The translations under genes were made by a program, and so were the position numbers. Shown in pieces: positions 21,826 through 34,375 of a stretch of 64,000 nt of DNA. Source of the DNA: Ditylenchus dipsaci (Eukaryota > Nematoda > Chromadorea > Rhabditida > Anguinidae); the NCBI GenBank assembly GCA_004194705.1, contig SADC01001291.1, forward strand, positions 806,001 through 870,000, in the 5' to 3' direction. How positions within the stretch are numbered: position 1 is the first letter of the stretch; each line of letters opens with the position of its first letter. The notes under the pieces were generated by a model. It saw only the letters and a list, made by a program, of their open reading frames with translations, ran no database searches and was not told the origin of the DNA.

Positions 21826-22053
21826 CGTTGACGTTATGTACTTTTTGTCCCAATTTGTCCCTAATCCCTTTTTTTATTATAAAACCTCTAAAAAGCATTC
21901 AAATATTAGTCACAGTCCCAGATTACGCCGGAAACAGTGCGTATGGCTTTTATTAGTCCATCCTAACATACGCTGGCCTACGCCTAAGGCTTAGGTAACT
22001 AGAACAAAGGGTATTTCCAGAATGGGACAAAAGGTACATAACGTCGATACCTC
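21826..22053. repeat. foldback MITE
   Basis: GACGTTATGTACTTTTTGTC on the left pairs with GGGACAAAAGGTACATAACGTC on the right. Non-coding. Confidence 0.6.
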
Positions 22054-22097
22054 AAATATACAGAATCACTAAAAAATTGTTTTCGCACATAACATAC

Positions 22098-22292
22098 GAA
22101 TAGGCGTACCCATGATTTTCTGACTGAAGGAGGGCTAAATAGGCTTAAAATCCTGACGGAAGGGGGGGGGCTAAAATGGCAAAAAAGCTGGAAAAGGCTG
22201 AAAAAAACTAAAAAAAAAGGTTAAAAAATCTTGACGGGGGAGGGGTCTATAGTCCGGCTAACCACCCCCATCCCCCTGGGTACGCCTATGAA
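22098..22292. repeat. MITE with ATAGGCGTACCCA ends
   Basis: ATAGGCGTACCCA on the left and TGGGTACGCCTATG on the right are inverted, and G-rich runs lie between them. It ends about 130 bp upstream of RPL10A and could overlap its promoter. Confidence 0.6.
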
Positions 22293-22421
22293 CATAGGTC
22301 TGAGTTAAGCTAAATAATAATTATGTGCTGGATTTGATCAATTTGACGCTGAAATTCAATTTAGTCTGTATTTTATGAAAAAAATTTGTACATAATCTTT
22401 TTTGTAGAAGCTCGATTAATA

Positions 22422-23331
22422 ATGAGTGGAAGCAAAATCTCTCGTGATACGCTCAACGAATGTGTGGCCGAGGTGCTGAAGCTATCAGCTGAGAAGAAGC
22501 GCAAGTTCCGTGAGACCATTGAACTACAAATTGCCTTGAAGAACTACGATCCCCAGAAGGACAAGCGTTTCAGCGGAACTGTTAGGTAAACAAACCAATG
22601 CTCACAGACTCCCACCCAGAGTCTTTAATACGAATGGGGAGGAAGACACTAAATTAGTATCTTCCGTTAAAAATAGGATTTTCGTATGATAAATGAGTAA
22701 GTTTCTGGAGGATATATTTAAGTCCCTCGAAATTAGGAAAAAAATTGGAAATTGACATCCACATACTTATAAAATATTTCAGGCTTAAGAACATCCCCCG
22801 TCCCAAACTGAAGGTCTGTGTGCTTGGAGACCAGCAACATATTGATGAAGCTGCCGCCAGCGAAATCCCGTGCATGTCTGCCGACGACTTGAAGAAGTTG
22901 AACAAGGACAAGAAAATGATCAAGAATCTGGCCAAGAGCTATGATGCCTTCATTGCTTCAGAGTCTTTGATCAAGCAGATCCCACGTATCCTTGGTCCAG
23001 GTCTTAACAAGGCTGGAAAGTTTCCTTCAGTGGTTACTCACAACGAGACTTTGAATTCTAAAATCGATGAAATTCGTGCCACAGTCAAGTTCCAGATGAA
23101 GAAGGTGGGCTATAAATATTATTTGTACTTTTTCTGAGCTTAAATATCTTGAGTTTACAGGTGCTCTGCTTGTCAGTTGCCATTGGACACGTTGAGATGA
23201 CTCAAGAGGAGCTGGTGGCTAACATTTCTCTGGGTATCAACTTTCTGGTTTCCTTGTTGAAGAAAAATTGGCAGAATGTGCGTGCTCTCAACATTAAGTC
23301 AACCATGGGACCAGCTCAGCGCCTATACTAA
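22422..23331 (+). CDS. RPL10A: ribosomal protein uL1 (RPL10A)
   Basis: Three coding exons, 22422-22585, 22783-23104 and 23161-23331, splice in frame (GTAAAC...TTTCAG and GTGGGC...TTACAG) to a 218-residue protein, the normal length of eukaryotic uL1. The start ATG follows a TTTTTGTAG acceptor, so there is a 5'UTR intron. Diagnostic blocks are [33 protein letters not shown] and [17 protein letters not shown] with a C-terminal QRLY. uL1 forms the mobile L1 stalk of the 60S subunit and helps release E-site tRNA. No frame defect is present, unlike most other genes here. AATAAA lies 56 bp after the stop. Confidence 0.97.
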
Positions 23332-23386
23332 GCATTCTTTTCTCTCTGTTATGCCTATTCGTTTGTGCGAATAATGTTGTTGTTAA

Positions 23387-23392
23387 AATAAA
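23387..23392 (+). terminator. polyadenylation signal AATAAA, RPL10A
   Basis: Canonical hexamer 56 bp after the RPL10A stop, followed by a short AT-rich stretch. Confidence 0.75.
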
Positions 23393-23419
23393 GACTTCCA
23401 GTCGCATACTGTAGATATT

Positions 23420-23980
23420 AGAAGCTTTATAAAAAAATACAAAAACATGACTTTGAATTGTCTTAGGAGTACTCCGGATAACCCAGTTTAGCCTCCAAAA
23501 ATATCAAGTATATTTATTTTTTCGCCGAACCTTGTAGCTTTTCCATATAGACCCTTGCCTATGGTTGTGACAATGCCACGGCAGAATCTTTTTAGAAATA
23601 TTCTAGCATAATATTTCATGGCATCATCTTTTTTACTGGCATTATACAAATCCTTTTAACAGACATCGAAATAAGTCGGTTTATTGAATGATACAATCTA
23701 AATTAATTAACAATAACAACTCAATATAAATTGATTCATAAACAAAACCTTCCTCTTTAAATTAGTTAGTTTCACCTTTCTTATGGCTTATTCTTCGAGG
23801 ATCTAATTTTTTGCGAATTAAAAAAATATCTTCGGGTTTTCTGGTGGAAAAATGGAAAAGATTTGAAAAAATCCGATCTTCGAAAAAAGTCATAAAAATT
23901 TTAATGTTTCAAACAACCGGATTTAAAAGAAATGCATCATTCATTAATACGACTTTTTGTTCCAGTGATTGAAAAATATG
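23420..23980. other. no gene seen
   Basis: AT-rich spacer between the RPL10A 3' end and the nested repeats at 23982. No coding or RNA feature is supported. Confidence 0.5.
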
Positions 23981-23981
23981 A

Positions 23982-24694
23982 CTGCCCTACGACTCGATAC
24001 ACATTATGACTCGATACAACGACTCGATACAATTACGACTCGATACAACGACTCGATACAATTACGACTCGATACAACGACTCGATACACTTTCTCAAAT
24101 TCAAACATTTATTCAACTGAAATCAAATAACACCAGGGTTCGCGACAATTGACCGCCTGGACAATTGACCGCCTGGGCAATTGACCGCCTGGACAATTGA
24201 CCGCCTGGGCCGATTGACCGCCTGGGCCGTTTGACCCCCGTGGCTTTTTGACTACTTAGACGCTAAAACGATAAAGACGTCGTTTCCGACTACTTTCTTT
24301 CGAAATTTTTGACTTTTCTAGATTTTCTAACTGCCTGCCTTCGGCAGGCAACCTAATTCAATAGGAAGCCCCTTTGGGGGTACATGGTCCGGGATAAGGG
24401 CTGACCCTTTGGGGTACATGGTCAAAAAGTCAACACATAGTCAAAAAGCCACGGGGGGTCAAACGGCCCAGGCGGTCAATTGTCCTGCTCCCAACACCAG
24501 TGAAACAAAACGAAAACAAATCAATGAAACAAAGGAATATTAGCAGGGTTTTCAATCAGGATGTTTTCAAAAGGAGCTTCAAAAGGAGCTTTAAAAAGTG
24601 TATCGAGTCGTTGTATCGAGTCGTAATTGTATCGAGTCGTAATTGTATCGAGTCGTTGTATCGAGTCATAATGTGTATCGAGTCGTTGGTATAC
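23982..24694. mobile_element. MITE with CGACTCGATACA arrays
   Basis: The left array (23990-24090) of CGACTCGATACA units is mirrored on the right (24596-24690) by TGTATCGAGTCG units. A younger element (24138-24492) is inserted between them. Confidence 0.75.
24138..24492. mobile_element. hAT-like MITE, TSD AACACCAG
   Basis: An exact 8-bp duplication AACACCAG lies at 24130-24137 and 24493-24500. The ends carry GACAATTGACCGCCTGG repeats in inverted orientation. It is nested inside the CGACTCGATACA element, so it is the later insertion. Confidence 0.8.
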
Positions 24695-25098
24695 CGAAAA
24701 TATACATACATACATATTTTACCAAAAACATCAATTTAAAATAATAAAAAGGTCCCTTTGATATCAAAAAGTGGACACGCCATATTTTCAGCATGAAAAA
24801 TTCTTAATTTCATTGTATATCAGGTTTAGCTGTATGAGCGTGACCCATTGTTGAGTCACTCTTGTCAGATTTTTTTTATATTGACTGATGTAGTACCACA
24901 TATTTGTGTAGGAAACAGTAAAAACGATTAGGGCGGTTAATTTTGCCCGAAAGTGTAAATGGGTTGTGGTGATATGTGATTAGTAGTATGAGTTAACTAG
25001 CAGTACGAGTTAAAATACTTTTATTAATTATTTATTTATACCACCAAACATCGTAACTCTATTTCAGTGGTAAGTGTGCTAATAACTGAGCTAATATT

Positions 25099-25467
25099 TT
25101 ATTCACGGCCATGATCCAGTTTTATACGCAGAGCTACGACACCTAGAGTCTTTTCTAGCTGCTCGTAGTCGGGCAGTTGAAGATATTCTTGAATGGCTTC
25201 ATGCAGCTTAAATCCAGTCAAACAGTTTCCCACTCCCTCTTGTTGCAGCATGCTTTCAAAACTAACATATTCTCCGATCCCAGTCACCTTTGCGCTTATC
25301 TGTGTACATTCGGCACCGTCTGGTTGTGCCGAAGGGACGAAGATAATTTGATCACCAACATTAATTGCCTTCACCGATGGCTTACCCACGCGTCCCTCCA
25401 CTGTTTTCTAGCCATCTTTAATCATCTGCAAATACTTTGGCGCAACTTTGAGATAGTGCGTATGCAT
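25099..25467 (-). pseudogene. ASCH-domain protein with in-frame TAG
   Basis: One intronless 123-codon frame. It starts MHTHYLKVAPKYLQMIKDG, then a TAG (25410-25408), then KTVEGRVGKPSVKAINVGDQ, and closes LGVVALRIKL...HGRE before TAA at 25101-25099, overlapping AATAAA. The layout matches the ASCH domain (GxKTVEGR, VGDxIxF, Y.SFE.ML..EG, YLQL, GVVAL), a PUA-like fold thought to bind RNA or nucleotides. The TAG falls at the variable position inside GxKTVEGR where Lys or Arg is usual; the frame is otherwise intact. It is either a nonsense allele, a young pseudogene or a base error. A TTTCAG just upstream of the ATG suggests a 5'UTR intron. Confidence 0.8.
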
Positions 25468-25479
25468 AGTCGAAAATTC

Positions 25480-26770
25480 TGAAATATAGATCATATAAGA
25501 TGGTAAAGTAGCGTAAGCTAAAGTGGTAATGCCTCTAAATTATATATTAAATACATATTTGACATTTCACGCAATTAAAGCGCCAAAGTCCCCGATTTAC
25601 AGGGTCGCCCGAAAATATTCGGAAAATATTGAAAATTTTAGGTAGATAGCTGCTTGCCCCACCGATTTTCTTAGGAAAATCGATGACAGTAGTTAAGCTC
25701 CTTGGGAGCTCTTTGACACGAAACACAAAATACGAGCAGGAAAAAACAATGGGAATATGTTGCAGATGAAAACATTTCATAGTCAAAAAATTCTGATTTC
25801 CCGAATCTTTCTGGGCCGTCCTGTAGGAACTTATTGATTTAGTGACTCCTCTCTGAGTCGCTGAATCGAGGTTCGACATGAATAAATTTTATCAAAAAAT
25901 TGAAAATAATTTGTATTCATACAACACTTTATTTGATGTTTCGTAATCAATTTTATTTAAAAGCCTAGCAGAACTTGAACATTTGCTAAACACACAATGG
26001 CACTTTTTTACTTGACAATACCAATGTCTAAACAGTTTTATTGCTGCTGTTTGGCCTAAACAATTGAGATTAATATTATATATTCCAAAAAAATTAACAC
26101 GGCTATTCCAAAACCCGATGTCGGTAACTAAGTGCTCGTCGCGATAAGCTGTGAAAGAACAGTCCTGCCGTTTCTGCGGCACTTTATTGCGGTGGCCCGG
26201 TGCTGGTCTAGACATCGGCCCTTCGCAGTTGGTCCGGTCCTGCATCTTTTTGAAATAGGGAGCTGGGGATTAGTTGGAATAGACCGGGGTGAAGGGGCGA
26301 ATGGTCATTGAAATTTATGAAAGGCTTTCAGCCTAGGAAATCTAAAATTCTACTTTCTCAACTAGCAAATCAATAAGCAATTCTTTACTAGAAAAGCTTT
26401 ATTCCTACTTTCTACACTTACAACAAACTTTTACAATTCTTTTTACAATAAACTATTGCTGACTGATGATAGCCCTGGGCAGCTGACTCTCTGGCCTAGT
26501 GAGAGACTGCGGCCAGACAGTCAGAACCAAAGCTCTACAAACTACAAAAACGAAATATTTTAACCTTTTCCTACAAACCTATGGAAGAGAATTCGGCGGC
26601 TAGCAGGGGAGACAGTGACGCCTCATTTAAATTCTTTGCGTCGAAAAAGCAAGATTATGTTTGCCCCTATGCCGTATTTTTGCAAGTGCATTAAATGTAT
26701 CTCGAACTGAGCACCATATTTCGAAAAAGGCGTTCCGGTCACAATTTGTATCCGGTCTCAGAAAAGTCAG
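25480..26770. other. no supported gene
   Basis: Minus-strand frames at 25547-25879 and 25892-26245 lack family motifs, splice borders and protein-like composition. The second has a Cys-rich middle (HWYCQVKKCHCVF) that I cannot assign. Confidence 0.4.
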
Positions 26771-26780
26771 TTGAGTTCAA

Positions 26781-27583
26781 TTAATTTAATGACTGGTAAA
26801 TTTCCGCTAAGTTCGCCTTGAACAAAAACTTTTTGTTACCAACCTCAGGTTTCGGATAAGCTGTGATTATTGCAACCAACCTGGATCTAAAGTAAGGCTC
26901 AGCACCGAATTCCCTGACCAACCCGCAAAATGAGGGGACATCCTCTTTAGCACATATTTCATTGTTACCAGCAGCCACCTGTAATACCATCAATATGCGC
27001 ATATAAGCTGCTTTTCCAATTTCCAACCAATATACAGTCGCAAAATATGTCATCACAGTATTTTTGACCCAGTTGGGCATCATAGCAGTGGTCATGTGAA
27101 ATACAGCATTTGTTGAATAGGTCTAAAAATCTAGTTGAAGTGAACCATCAAACCAATTCACCCACTTTTCTGGCTAGGGCAGTCCCGCTCTATGGTCAAC
27201 TCGGACATGTACTTAGAAAACTCGTCGGCTCCACACTCCCAGGTGCCTTCTATGGGCACTGAAGGAGACCAGTCATAGTCGGAGTTATTGCTGTTGCCGC
27301 ACTGGATGGGGTTAGACATAAGCAGAACGATCGAATTAAGACATATGAACTGTTTTAATAGGAATAAAAACAGACTGTCTCGGAGCATTGCACGCCTAAA
27401 TAATATTTTTGAGGCACTGAAAGAGAGGGTAGCATGCTGGTCTGCAATTCGGCTTAGCTGGGATTGCGCATTTTCCACAAAAATCCAGGTATAAGTAAGG
27501 TACGGAACAGAACTTATGATTTCCAGTTTTTTTGTTCCGACTTCCGCGTAAGTGTTGTTAACACATACTGAGTAGGCCAACAA
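26781..27583 (-). CDS. orphan protein candidate, two or more exons
   Basis: A 141-codon open stretch (27583-27158) containing ADEFSKYMSELTIERDCPSQK is followed after a possible GTGAAT donor by an exon 27113-26781 (acceptor ATTTTTAG) reading TYSTNAVFHMTTAMMPNW and ending NLAEIYQSLN. Composition is protein-like and both frames stay open, but the two exons do not join in phase: the acceptor exon needs phase 0 while the GT sites give phase 1 or 2, the same one-base kind of mismatch seen elsewhere in the window. No domain is recognised. The upstream part may instead begin at the ATG before SNPIQCGNSNN. Confidence 0.4.
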
Positions 27584-28339
27584 CCTTAACCTCTTACAAA
27601 CTGACTTTCTAGAGAGAGGTTCAGAAGCAAACCAATATATCGGCCCCTTGAAAAAAATAGGGTAGATAAATATTCTAAAATTTCGGAAAAAATTTTAACT
27701 TTAAAATTTTTCTACAGGATGGGGCAAAAAAAACCGACACTTTTGAAAATTTTTGTCAAGAACTCTCGCGAACCGTCTGATCTACCAAGTTGGCCGGTAC
27801 CAAGTTCTCTCATTCTGCCGTAACCCTAGCTCTCTTAATATGAGATTAACATGGCTAACTCAATACGTGGATCATTCCCATATTCTCGCACCTGAAGCTG
27901 ACCTTATGACCTATGGCTCCAACCGTCCATCCTCGTTAAATCAAATTCCATCGACAATAATAAAGAATAATAATAAAAAATATTAAAAAATGAATAAATG
28001 CGGCTTATAAATCAAATATAATTCAAAGGTGTCCACATTTTTCTTTTCTTTTCACAATATCCCCGCAGTCACAATATCCCGGACAAATGTAGTGGTTCGA
28101 ATCTTTGTGAGTGGACACTTTTTCATTTTCAGGGATTTATATCTCAATCAGTATAAGGCTCTTGGTCATTTCACAAAAAATCATAAGCGCTTTCATTGAA
28201 CATTAGTAAATTGTTCATGAAGTATGTCATATTAACAAACAATGATAACAATTTTGTCATTCTAGTGAATTATAATAAACTTGTGAGCTAATCCTCTAAG
28301 GTTTTTGAACAGGCTCTTTGTATACTAAAAGAGCCACCA

Positions 28340-28672
28340 ACGAAACCAAATGGTCGTCCACTTGGATCAAAAAATTAAAATTTTCTTTTACCTTTTCAGG
28401 TTTTACAATTTTTTCTGTACTGATTCGGACACGCTAAAGATGGCTTGATAGTGGTAAAATGCCGTTTTGTAGGGTATTTTTTGAGTTTTGGTAAAATTGA
28501 GCTTTGGCAAAATCAATTATCTCCCAATCCTCAACAATAACCATAAAAAACCTTGTTTTACTATTATCAAACCATCTTCGACGTGCTCGAATTAGTCTAG
28601 AAAACAGGTTTTAGATCATGAAAAACGTAAATTTTTTTGATCCAAGTGGACGACCACTTGGTTTAGTTGGTG
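28340..28672. repeat. MITE with AATGGTCGTCCACTTGGATC ends, copy 1
   Basis: AACCAAATGGTCGTCCACTT on the left and AAGTGGACGACCACTTGGTT on the right bound a 330-bp element. The interior is palindromic too (TTTTGGTAAAATTGAGC near the middle). Confidence 0.7.
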
Positions 28673-28802
28673 CATGGATTATCTAAAAAGACCTGAAGTT
28701 GGATCATAGAAAACATTTTAAATTTTAAAGTTCATTACAAAACGAAAATATTACTACCGGGTACCACTACACTACCTGAGTTCTCCAACCAGGGTACAAC
28801 AA

Positions 28803-29125
28803 AACTAAGTGGTCGTCCACTTGGAGCAAAATTTTTTTTTGCGTTTTTCATGCTCCAAAAACTGTTTTCTGGACTAATTCGGGCATGCCGTAGATGGTTT
28901 GGTAATAGTAAAATAAGGTTTTGTGTGGTATTTGTTGAGTATTGGGAGACAATTGATTTTACGAAAACTCGATTGCACTAAAACTCGAAAAATACCCGAG
29001 AAAACGGCGTTTTACAATTAACAAACCATTTTCAGCATGCTCGAATTAGTCCAAATAACTGGTATTGGAGACCCAAAAACGTAGAATTTTTTTTGATCCA
29101 AGTTTACGACCAGTTGTTTCGTTGT
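28803..29125. repeat. MITE with AAGTGGTCGTCCACTTGG ends, copy 2
   Basis: Same family as copy 1, in tandem 130 bp downstream; the right end is more diverged (AAGTTTACGACCAGTTGTTT). Confidence 0.65.
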
Positions 29126-29129
29126 TACA

Positions 29130-31995
29130 TGGAGATCCAGCGAAACTGTGGTCGGTTCATAAAAAAATGTTTGAATTAGCATGTAAACTTTTCAAGACAA
29201 AAATATAAAAACGACAAATTTTTGTGGATCAATTCGTGTGTGGATGAATTCGGTGTGGATGAATTCGCTTAACTTTTAAAAAATTAAAGTACTTTAATTC
29301 AAAAAATATATATGCCACCACCAGGGTTTGAACCTGTAACTTCAAAAATAAAACTACCACCCGTAGCTTCCTGCTGAAACAAAAATTTGAATTTGATTAA
29401 AATTTGTCCGGGATATTGTGGCCCGGGAATATTGTGACTGCGAGGATATTGTGGCCGCGGGGATATTATTTATTTATTGTTTACGCAGCAAGTGCGCGAC
29501 GAAAACAAATACATATTTCCTTAAAAATAATTACAATACAAAAGCGTTTAGATCACATTCTTTGAGTTTTTCCTGAAAAGTATTATAGTAGGGGAAGCAA
29601 CAATTTCAGCTTGAAGAGCATAATAAATTTTTAGTGTCCGAACAAAGAAAGAGTGGAATCGGAAATCGGATTTGGAAAAGGGTACAATAGCTTTATGTTT
29701 TCGGAAGTTATAGGATGACTGAAAAGACGAAATATTTAGATTAATGTCGATTTTTTTCAAAATTATTTTGTGATAGAAAACAAGGTCAGCTATAAGTAGT
29801 CTTTTTTGAAGAGTTTCCATTTTGAATAATTTTAAGAGTTTTCATAATCAGGTTTATCAGGATATTTATTCCTAAGTGACCTGAAGTATATTTGATTAAT
29901 TATGGCCGGGATATTGTGGCCGTGTCCGACATTTTTCGCCCCACCCTGTATTGTTTTGGCGAATGAAAATAATGGCCAGAAAATCAATGAAACAAAAATA
30001 GGTAATGATCAAAGAGAAGTAATTGAGACAAAAGACAGAACCAGTATAACTGTTCAAACTATGACTTGTCTGAAAAAAATTTGATCACAAGAATGAAAAT
30101 GAACAATTAATGCAGAAAAAAACATAACATTATTGAGGCCAAAGATCGGTAAAAATAGACATTTGTCATCCGTGCGAATATACAGACAGCATGAATATTG
30201 ACTTTTCCTTTTAATTTGAGCATTCCTGATTCTCGGTGCAAAACATAGATGGGAGTTAGAAAGAGAGACTATAAAACCGGAAATCCTACCTGTTTCGCAT
30301 CTTTTTTGAAATTTCACTAGCAAGTGTATTCAGAAAAAGTTTTAGAGGAGAAAGAGGGTGAAGTGGTAGCTAGGCGTAATTTGTAAAAATTAATCTCAAA
30401 TGATTGATTAATTAGAACATTAATAATTAGACAGTGGACAAGTAGTAGTCGTTGGCATACACTCCCCTCCCCAACCCAATACGTACCGGCACGTCTTCGC
30501 ATTGTACGACACTACTTTTAACCATAAAACAGGGCTCGTATGTGTCCTTTTTAAAAAGATTTGTACTTTTCCGGGACCCAAAATGTTTTTTATCTTTGAA
30601 GTTTTTAGTCAAAATCTTTTTTTTTCGCTCCAAAAGAGCAATAAGCACTGGATACAATAACCCTTTTGCTTCAAAAATGGTCAAATGTCCTTTTTTACCC
30701 AAATATTTTTTTTCAAAATTTTGAGTTACGTGCCCTGCCATAAAACATAAAAATCCAAAAACGATCCAGCGCCCTAAATTGAATCATTGCTTGTCTTGCG
30801 GGGACTTCCTAAACACACTGCTTCCCCCAAAATTACACTCAATTGAAAAATGAAAAAAAAATGTGTCCAATTTAAAGACTAAATGACCGAATTTAGACTG
30901 TTTAGGGTATAGTTCAGCTACAGCCAAATTTTTGTACAAATGTACTATTTTGTAAATTTTTCTTGCTATAGTATGAGCTTTGTTGTTGCTGCATTTCTAT
31001 TCCTGTTTTATTCGATATCTCTCGACAAACACCTTGTCTTTTTCCCGTTTGCGTGATTATTTTCAATCTTGTAAAAGTCGGAAAAAGATTGGGTTAATCA
31101 GAGGTGGTTTATTTTAGAAGGTAAAAATAATAGAGAAAATACGATGTCTCTTGAAATAAAAACAGAAGTGCAACAGGTTATGTGGGTGTGTCGTCATTTA
31201 TCTGTTAACTATATGACTACACGGTTTGAACACTAAACGTGTTTTGGTCAACTGTTTTATGGGCTTCTTCAAAAGGACTGGATGTCCATCGATCTGTCTT
31301 CTCTTTGAGAAAATTTCATTGCAAATCGAGTTGATCTCTCGCCCCACCCCTATTTCCTGTCGTTGTGGCTGGATGCCCTGCAATTGCAGAGTGAATGCTG
31401 AGGACTAAGCCAATTGTTCGGTTGATTGAATAATAACCACCGATCTTCCTTGTGCAAACCTGCTCTCTAGTTTGCAACCGAAAAACCAAACTAGTGCTAG
31501 GAGATGGGCATATTATATGGTTGATCTGGTCTACAGGCTTACATTGTTGGTATCTGCTGGTTGTACCACCAGTAGTCTCTTTCATTATGTGCAAATTTTA
31601 GTATAGTCGGTTTGGGCTATGCTGTCCTCATATATCAAAAAATACCGTTTTGTAGCCTGAAATCTTAGCTATCAGAAAGTAAATTTTTTTTGAAATATCT
31701 GAAAAAATTCAGAGAAAATAAATGAAATTTCTCGAAATGTAATGTCGCGATATGAAATGTCGCCATATGGAATGTGACCCTACCATATTAACACATATAT
31801 TAACATTTTATAGCAAAAATTTTCCAATATCAGAAATAAGCTCCTCGGTTTTTCGTATTCTACTTTTTCGTCATCCATTTTTTATCTAGCTTGAATTTTT
31901 TTTGTGGGCATGCACGAGGGTGTTCAAAAACGGCCTACTTTCGAGAGAGGTTTTCACCATCACATATCAACTTTTTTCTGAATTTTTCGCACCAT
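29130..31995. other. no supported gene; repeat fragments
   Basis: GGGATATTGTGG-type units recur at 29405-29465 and 29905-29925 and pair with CACAATATCCC units near 28056-28085, so a repeat of about 1.4 kb spans 28045-29480. A GGGTTTGAACC B-box-like site lies near 29323. A plus-strand stretch at 31226-31408 has a Cys-rich end (ISCRCGWMPCNCR) but no family match or splice context. Confidence 0.45.
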
Positions 31996-32003
31996 CTCGT
32001 CGG

Positions 32004-32231
32004 CAGTCTTGGCCAATCAACCGGCATTATCAACCGGTTTATTCGCCGGTGGGCCACCGGTTGATCACCTTCCTCAACCGGTTGATCAACCAAGGACCAA
32101 TCAACCGGTGGATGGTTGATGTGGCGATTGATTGCCGAAAATTTCCAATCAACCGGTTGATCAACCGAAAATCAATCAACCGGTAGATGGTGGATGTGGC
32201 GGTTGATAAAATCCAGGCGTGACCAAGACTG
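32004..32231. mobile_element. hAT-like MITE, TSD CTCGTCGG
   Basis: Ends CAGTCTTGGCC and GACCAAGACTG are flanked by an exact 8-bp CTCGTCGG (31996-32003, 32232-32239). The 228-bp interior is built from AATCAACCGGTTGATCAACC-type palindromic units. Confidence 0.85.
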
Positions 32232-32239
32232 CTCGTCGG

Positions 32240-33750
32240 CCGTGAAATTCTGAGCCCAAAACTACACTCACTACCCTTGGGACGGCGAGTGTTAAAAAAT
32301 TATGCATCGACGTATTGTTTTTTTATTTGCAATTTGTAATTAGTGATAGGAGCCTGGCTCTGGCTCCGAGACGGCTTTAAGATTTTTTTCGACACTTTTC
32401 CGTACAAAAATAATCAAAATTTATTCAACATACCAAAAAGTCGTCGAAAATCTTGCAGGCAAATTTATTCAAGCATCTCTAGGTTATGCCGCCCATGAAG
32501 ACAAATTGGAATTCACGGAGCCAATTTTTCAAGCTTCGGGAAAAAATCGGCTCCGGCATTCTCTTCGACTTTTTAATAGTTTAAATTTTTTTTATAAGAG
32601 CCAATTTTTGAAAAAACTAGGTTCCCTTTCGCCCTCTACAAAACCTTCTTCCTATAATTCAATTATCGCACCTTCAAAATTATAGTGCTTTTAATTTATT
32701 TATTGCGCAAAAAATTGGCGTAAAAAGCTATTACAAATCTTAATGCTGTCTCAGAGCCGGATTCCACATTGCTGTATAGCGCCTTGGTCCCTCTCTAATG
32801 TTATTTTTGGTATGCTTTAAAAATTTGGTCTGAAGAAAGAATCAAGCAAGCCATCAGAGCCAACTTACGTCGTCTGTAGTATTGGCTCGCCTTGAATGAA
32901 AGGTTCACATAACAGAAATACAGAAACACGTTGTGTGAAAATTTAAAAAATGTCTGATCTTTGCATTAAATTATTGTTTTCGGTTTGTTGGATGAGAATG
33001 ACTCTTTCTCTTGAACTAAAAAAATAAAAAAACGTTTTGTTTAAAGGTGGGAATTCAAAAATTTATGACTAAAATTTATTATTCGGTTTATAAAATAAAC
33101 ACCCTGTAAATTAAATGGATAATATTTAAAAATGACCGCAAATCTCTTAAATATGACCGCAAAATTTCAATTGGCATGTTTCTTTAAGCTTTTGTGTTTA
33201 GTTGTATCTTCGTGTAGCTTAGAATCTCAGCTTTCTAATGAGCTGTCAAACTTCATTGGATGATTGCAGAAATATGGAAATTCATGGGGCTGATCGAAGT
33301 AACTTTTTTTTCGAGCAGACCCCTAAAACTCTACATTTGAATGTGAATTTGTTAGCATTCAATGCTGTTTGATAGTTTGTTTGAAAGCTGAGATTCCGAG
33401 CTACACGATAATTTAAAAACATTTGAAACAAAAACCAAGAAAAATTAACACAAAAAATCAGAAATGAATAGCAATTTCAGATTTGCGGTCATTTTTCAGA
33501 AATTCGGGATCAAAATTAAATACCACATAAATTAAATGCTGGATGAAGGGCAATTGGAAATTAAGTTTTTGTCTATTCTTTTTATATTCTTTTTGATATT
33601 CATATTTTCATATTCTTTTTGATTTTCGAAGAGCTAAATGCTATTGATAGAGCTTACAAGACATTTAAAAAAACCGCGTGTTTGATTACTATCCCAAACA
33701 CAAATAAATAGCTTTTCCTTGTAAAAAAGCCGATTTCTAATCGAATTTCA
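32240..33750. other. no gene seen; palindromic repeat at about 33128-33510
   Basis: AAAAATGACCGCAAAT (33130) and ATTTGCGGTCATTTTT (33482) are inverted, and AGCTTTCTAATGAGCTGTC-like arms lie inside them. The rest shows no coding signal. Confidence 0.5.
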
Positions 33751-33751
33751 G

Positions 33752-33879
33752 TGCTGATCCTTGGTTGTACCAGAAGCAGTTTCAAATATGCACATTGATG
33801 GGATCAGCAAGCATGCCTCCCACTTGCCCCGTCTATCACCCCCTTAATTGCAATGCAAGCGACGAGAAATCTCTTTTTC
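33752..33879 (+). other. candidate orphan exon
   Basis: A TTTCAG acceptor precedes an open frame reading ADPWLYQKQFQICTLMG and PPTCPVYHPLNCNASDEK, ending at GTAAGG. The Cys residues and NAS sequon would suit an extracellular protein. It may belong to the membrane-protein gene at 36763-37283, but the phases differ by one base and no linking exon was found. Confidence 0.3.
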
Positions 33880-34183
33880 GTAAGGGAGTGCGCTTCCTCA
33901 TCTTGTCTTTGATTCCCATCTAATCCATGGTCTATCTCTTCTCCTTTCTTCACTTGAATCCTTCCATTCATTGATCCCTGACGAGAATGGTCAGACGGGG
34001 GCAGTCGTCGTTTTCTTCTTTATTATTTTCGTTAATTTGCAATGTCCTGTTTTGTAGATTTTTAATAAGCTTATGGTGTTATTTTTCGATGTGCCAGTTT
34101 TATAGAAACTAAAATTTTATGGTGCTACTTGAATATACCGCTTAGATATGTAAAGGGAGGCCAAGTATTCCTGCCGATTTTAG

Positions 34184-34375
34184 AGGACCATAGCCGTCGC
34201 CGACAACGAGAATTTCAAATGTTTGAATTGGAGCGGGACAGTTCTCTTTCGTCTCTCATTGTACTCTTTTGACTTGCTTCGATGACTCAAAAGAGTAAAA
34301 TGAAAGACGAAAGAGAACTGTCCCACGCAAATTCAAACATTTGAAATTCTCGTTGTCGGCGACGGCTATGGTCCT
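34184..34375. repeat. 192-bp palindromic MITE
   Basis: AGGACCATAGCCGTCGCCGA and its exact reverse complement bound the element. A second inner pair (GGGACAGTTCTCTTTCGTC) makes nearly the whole element self-complementary. Confidence 0.75.

Noticed and set aside
25892..26245. 117-codon minus-strand frame with Cys cluster
   Set aside because: No family match, splice signal or conserved layout; possible but not supportable.
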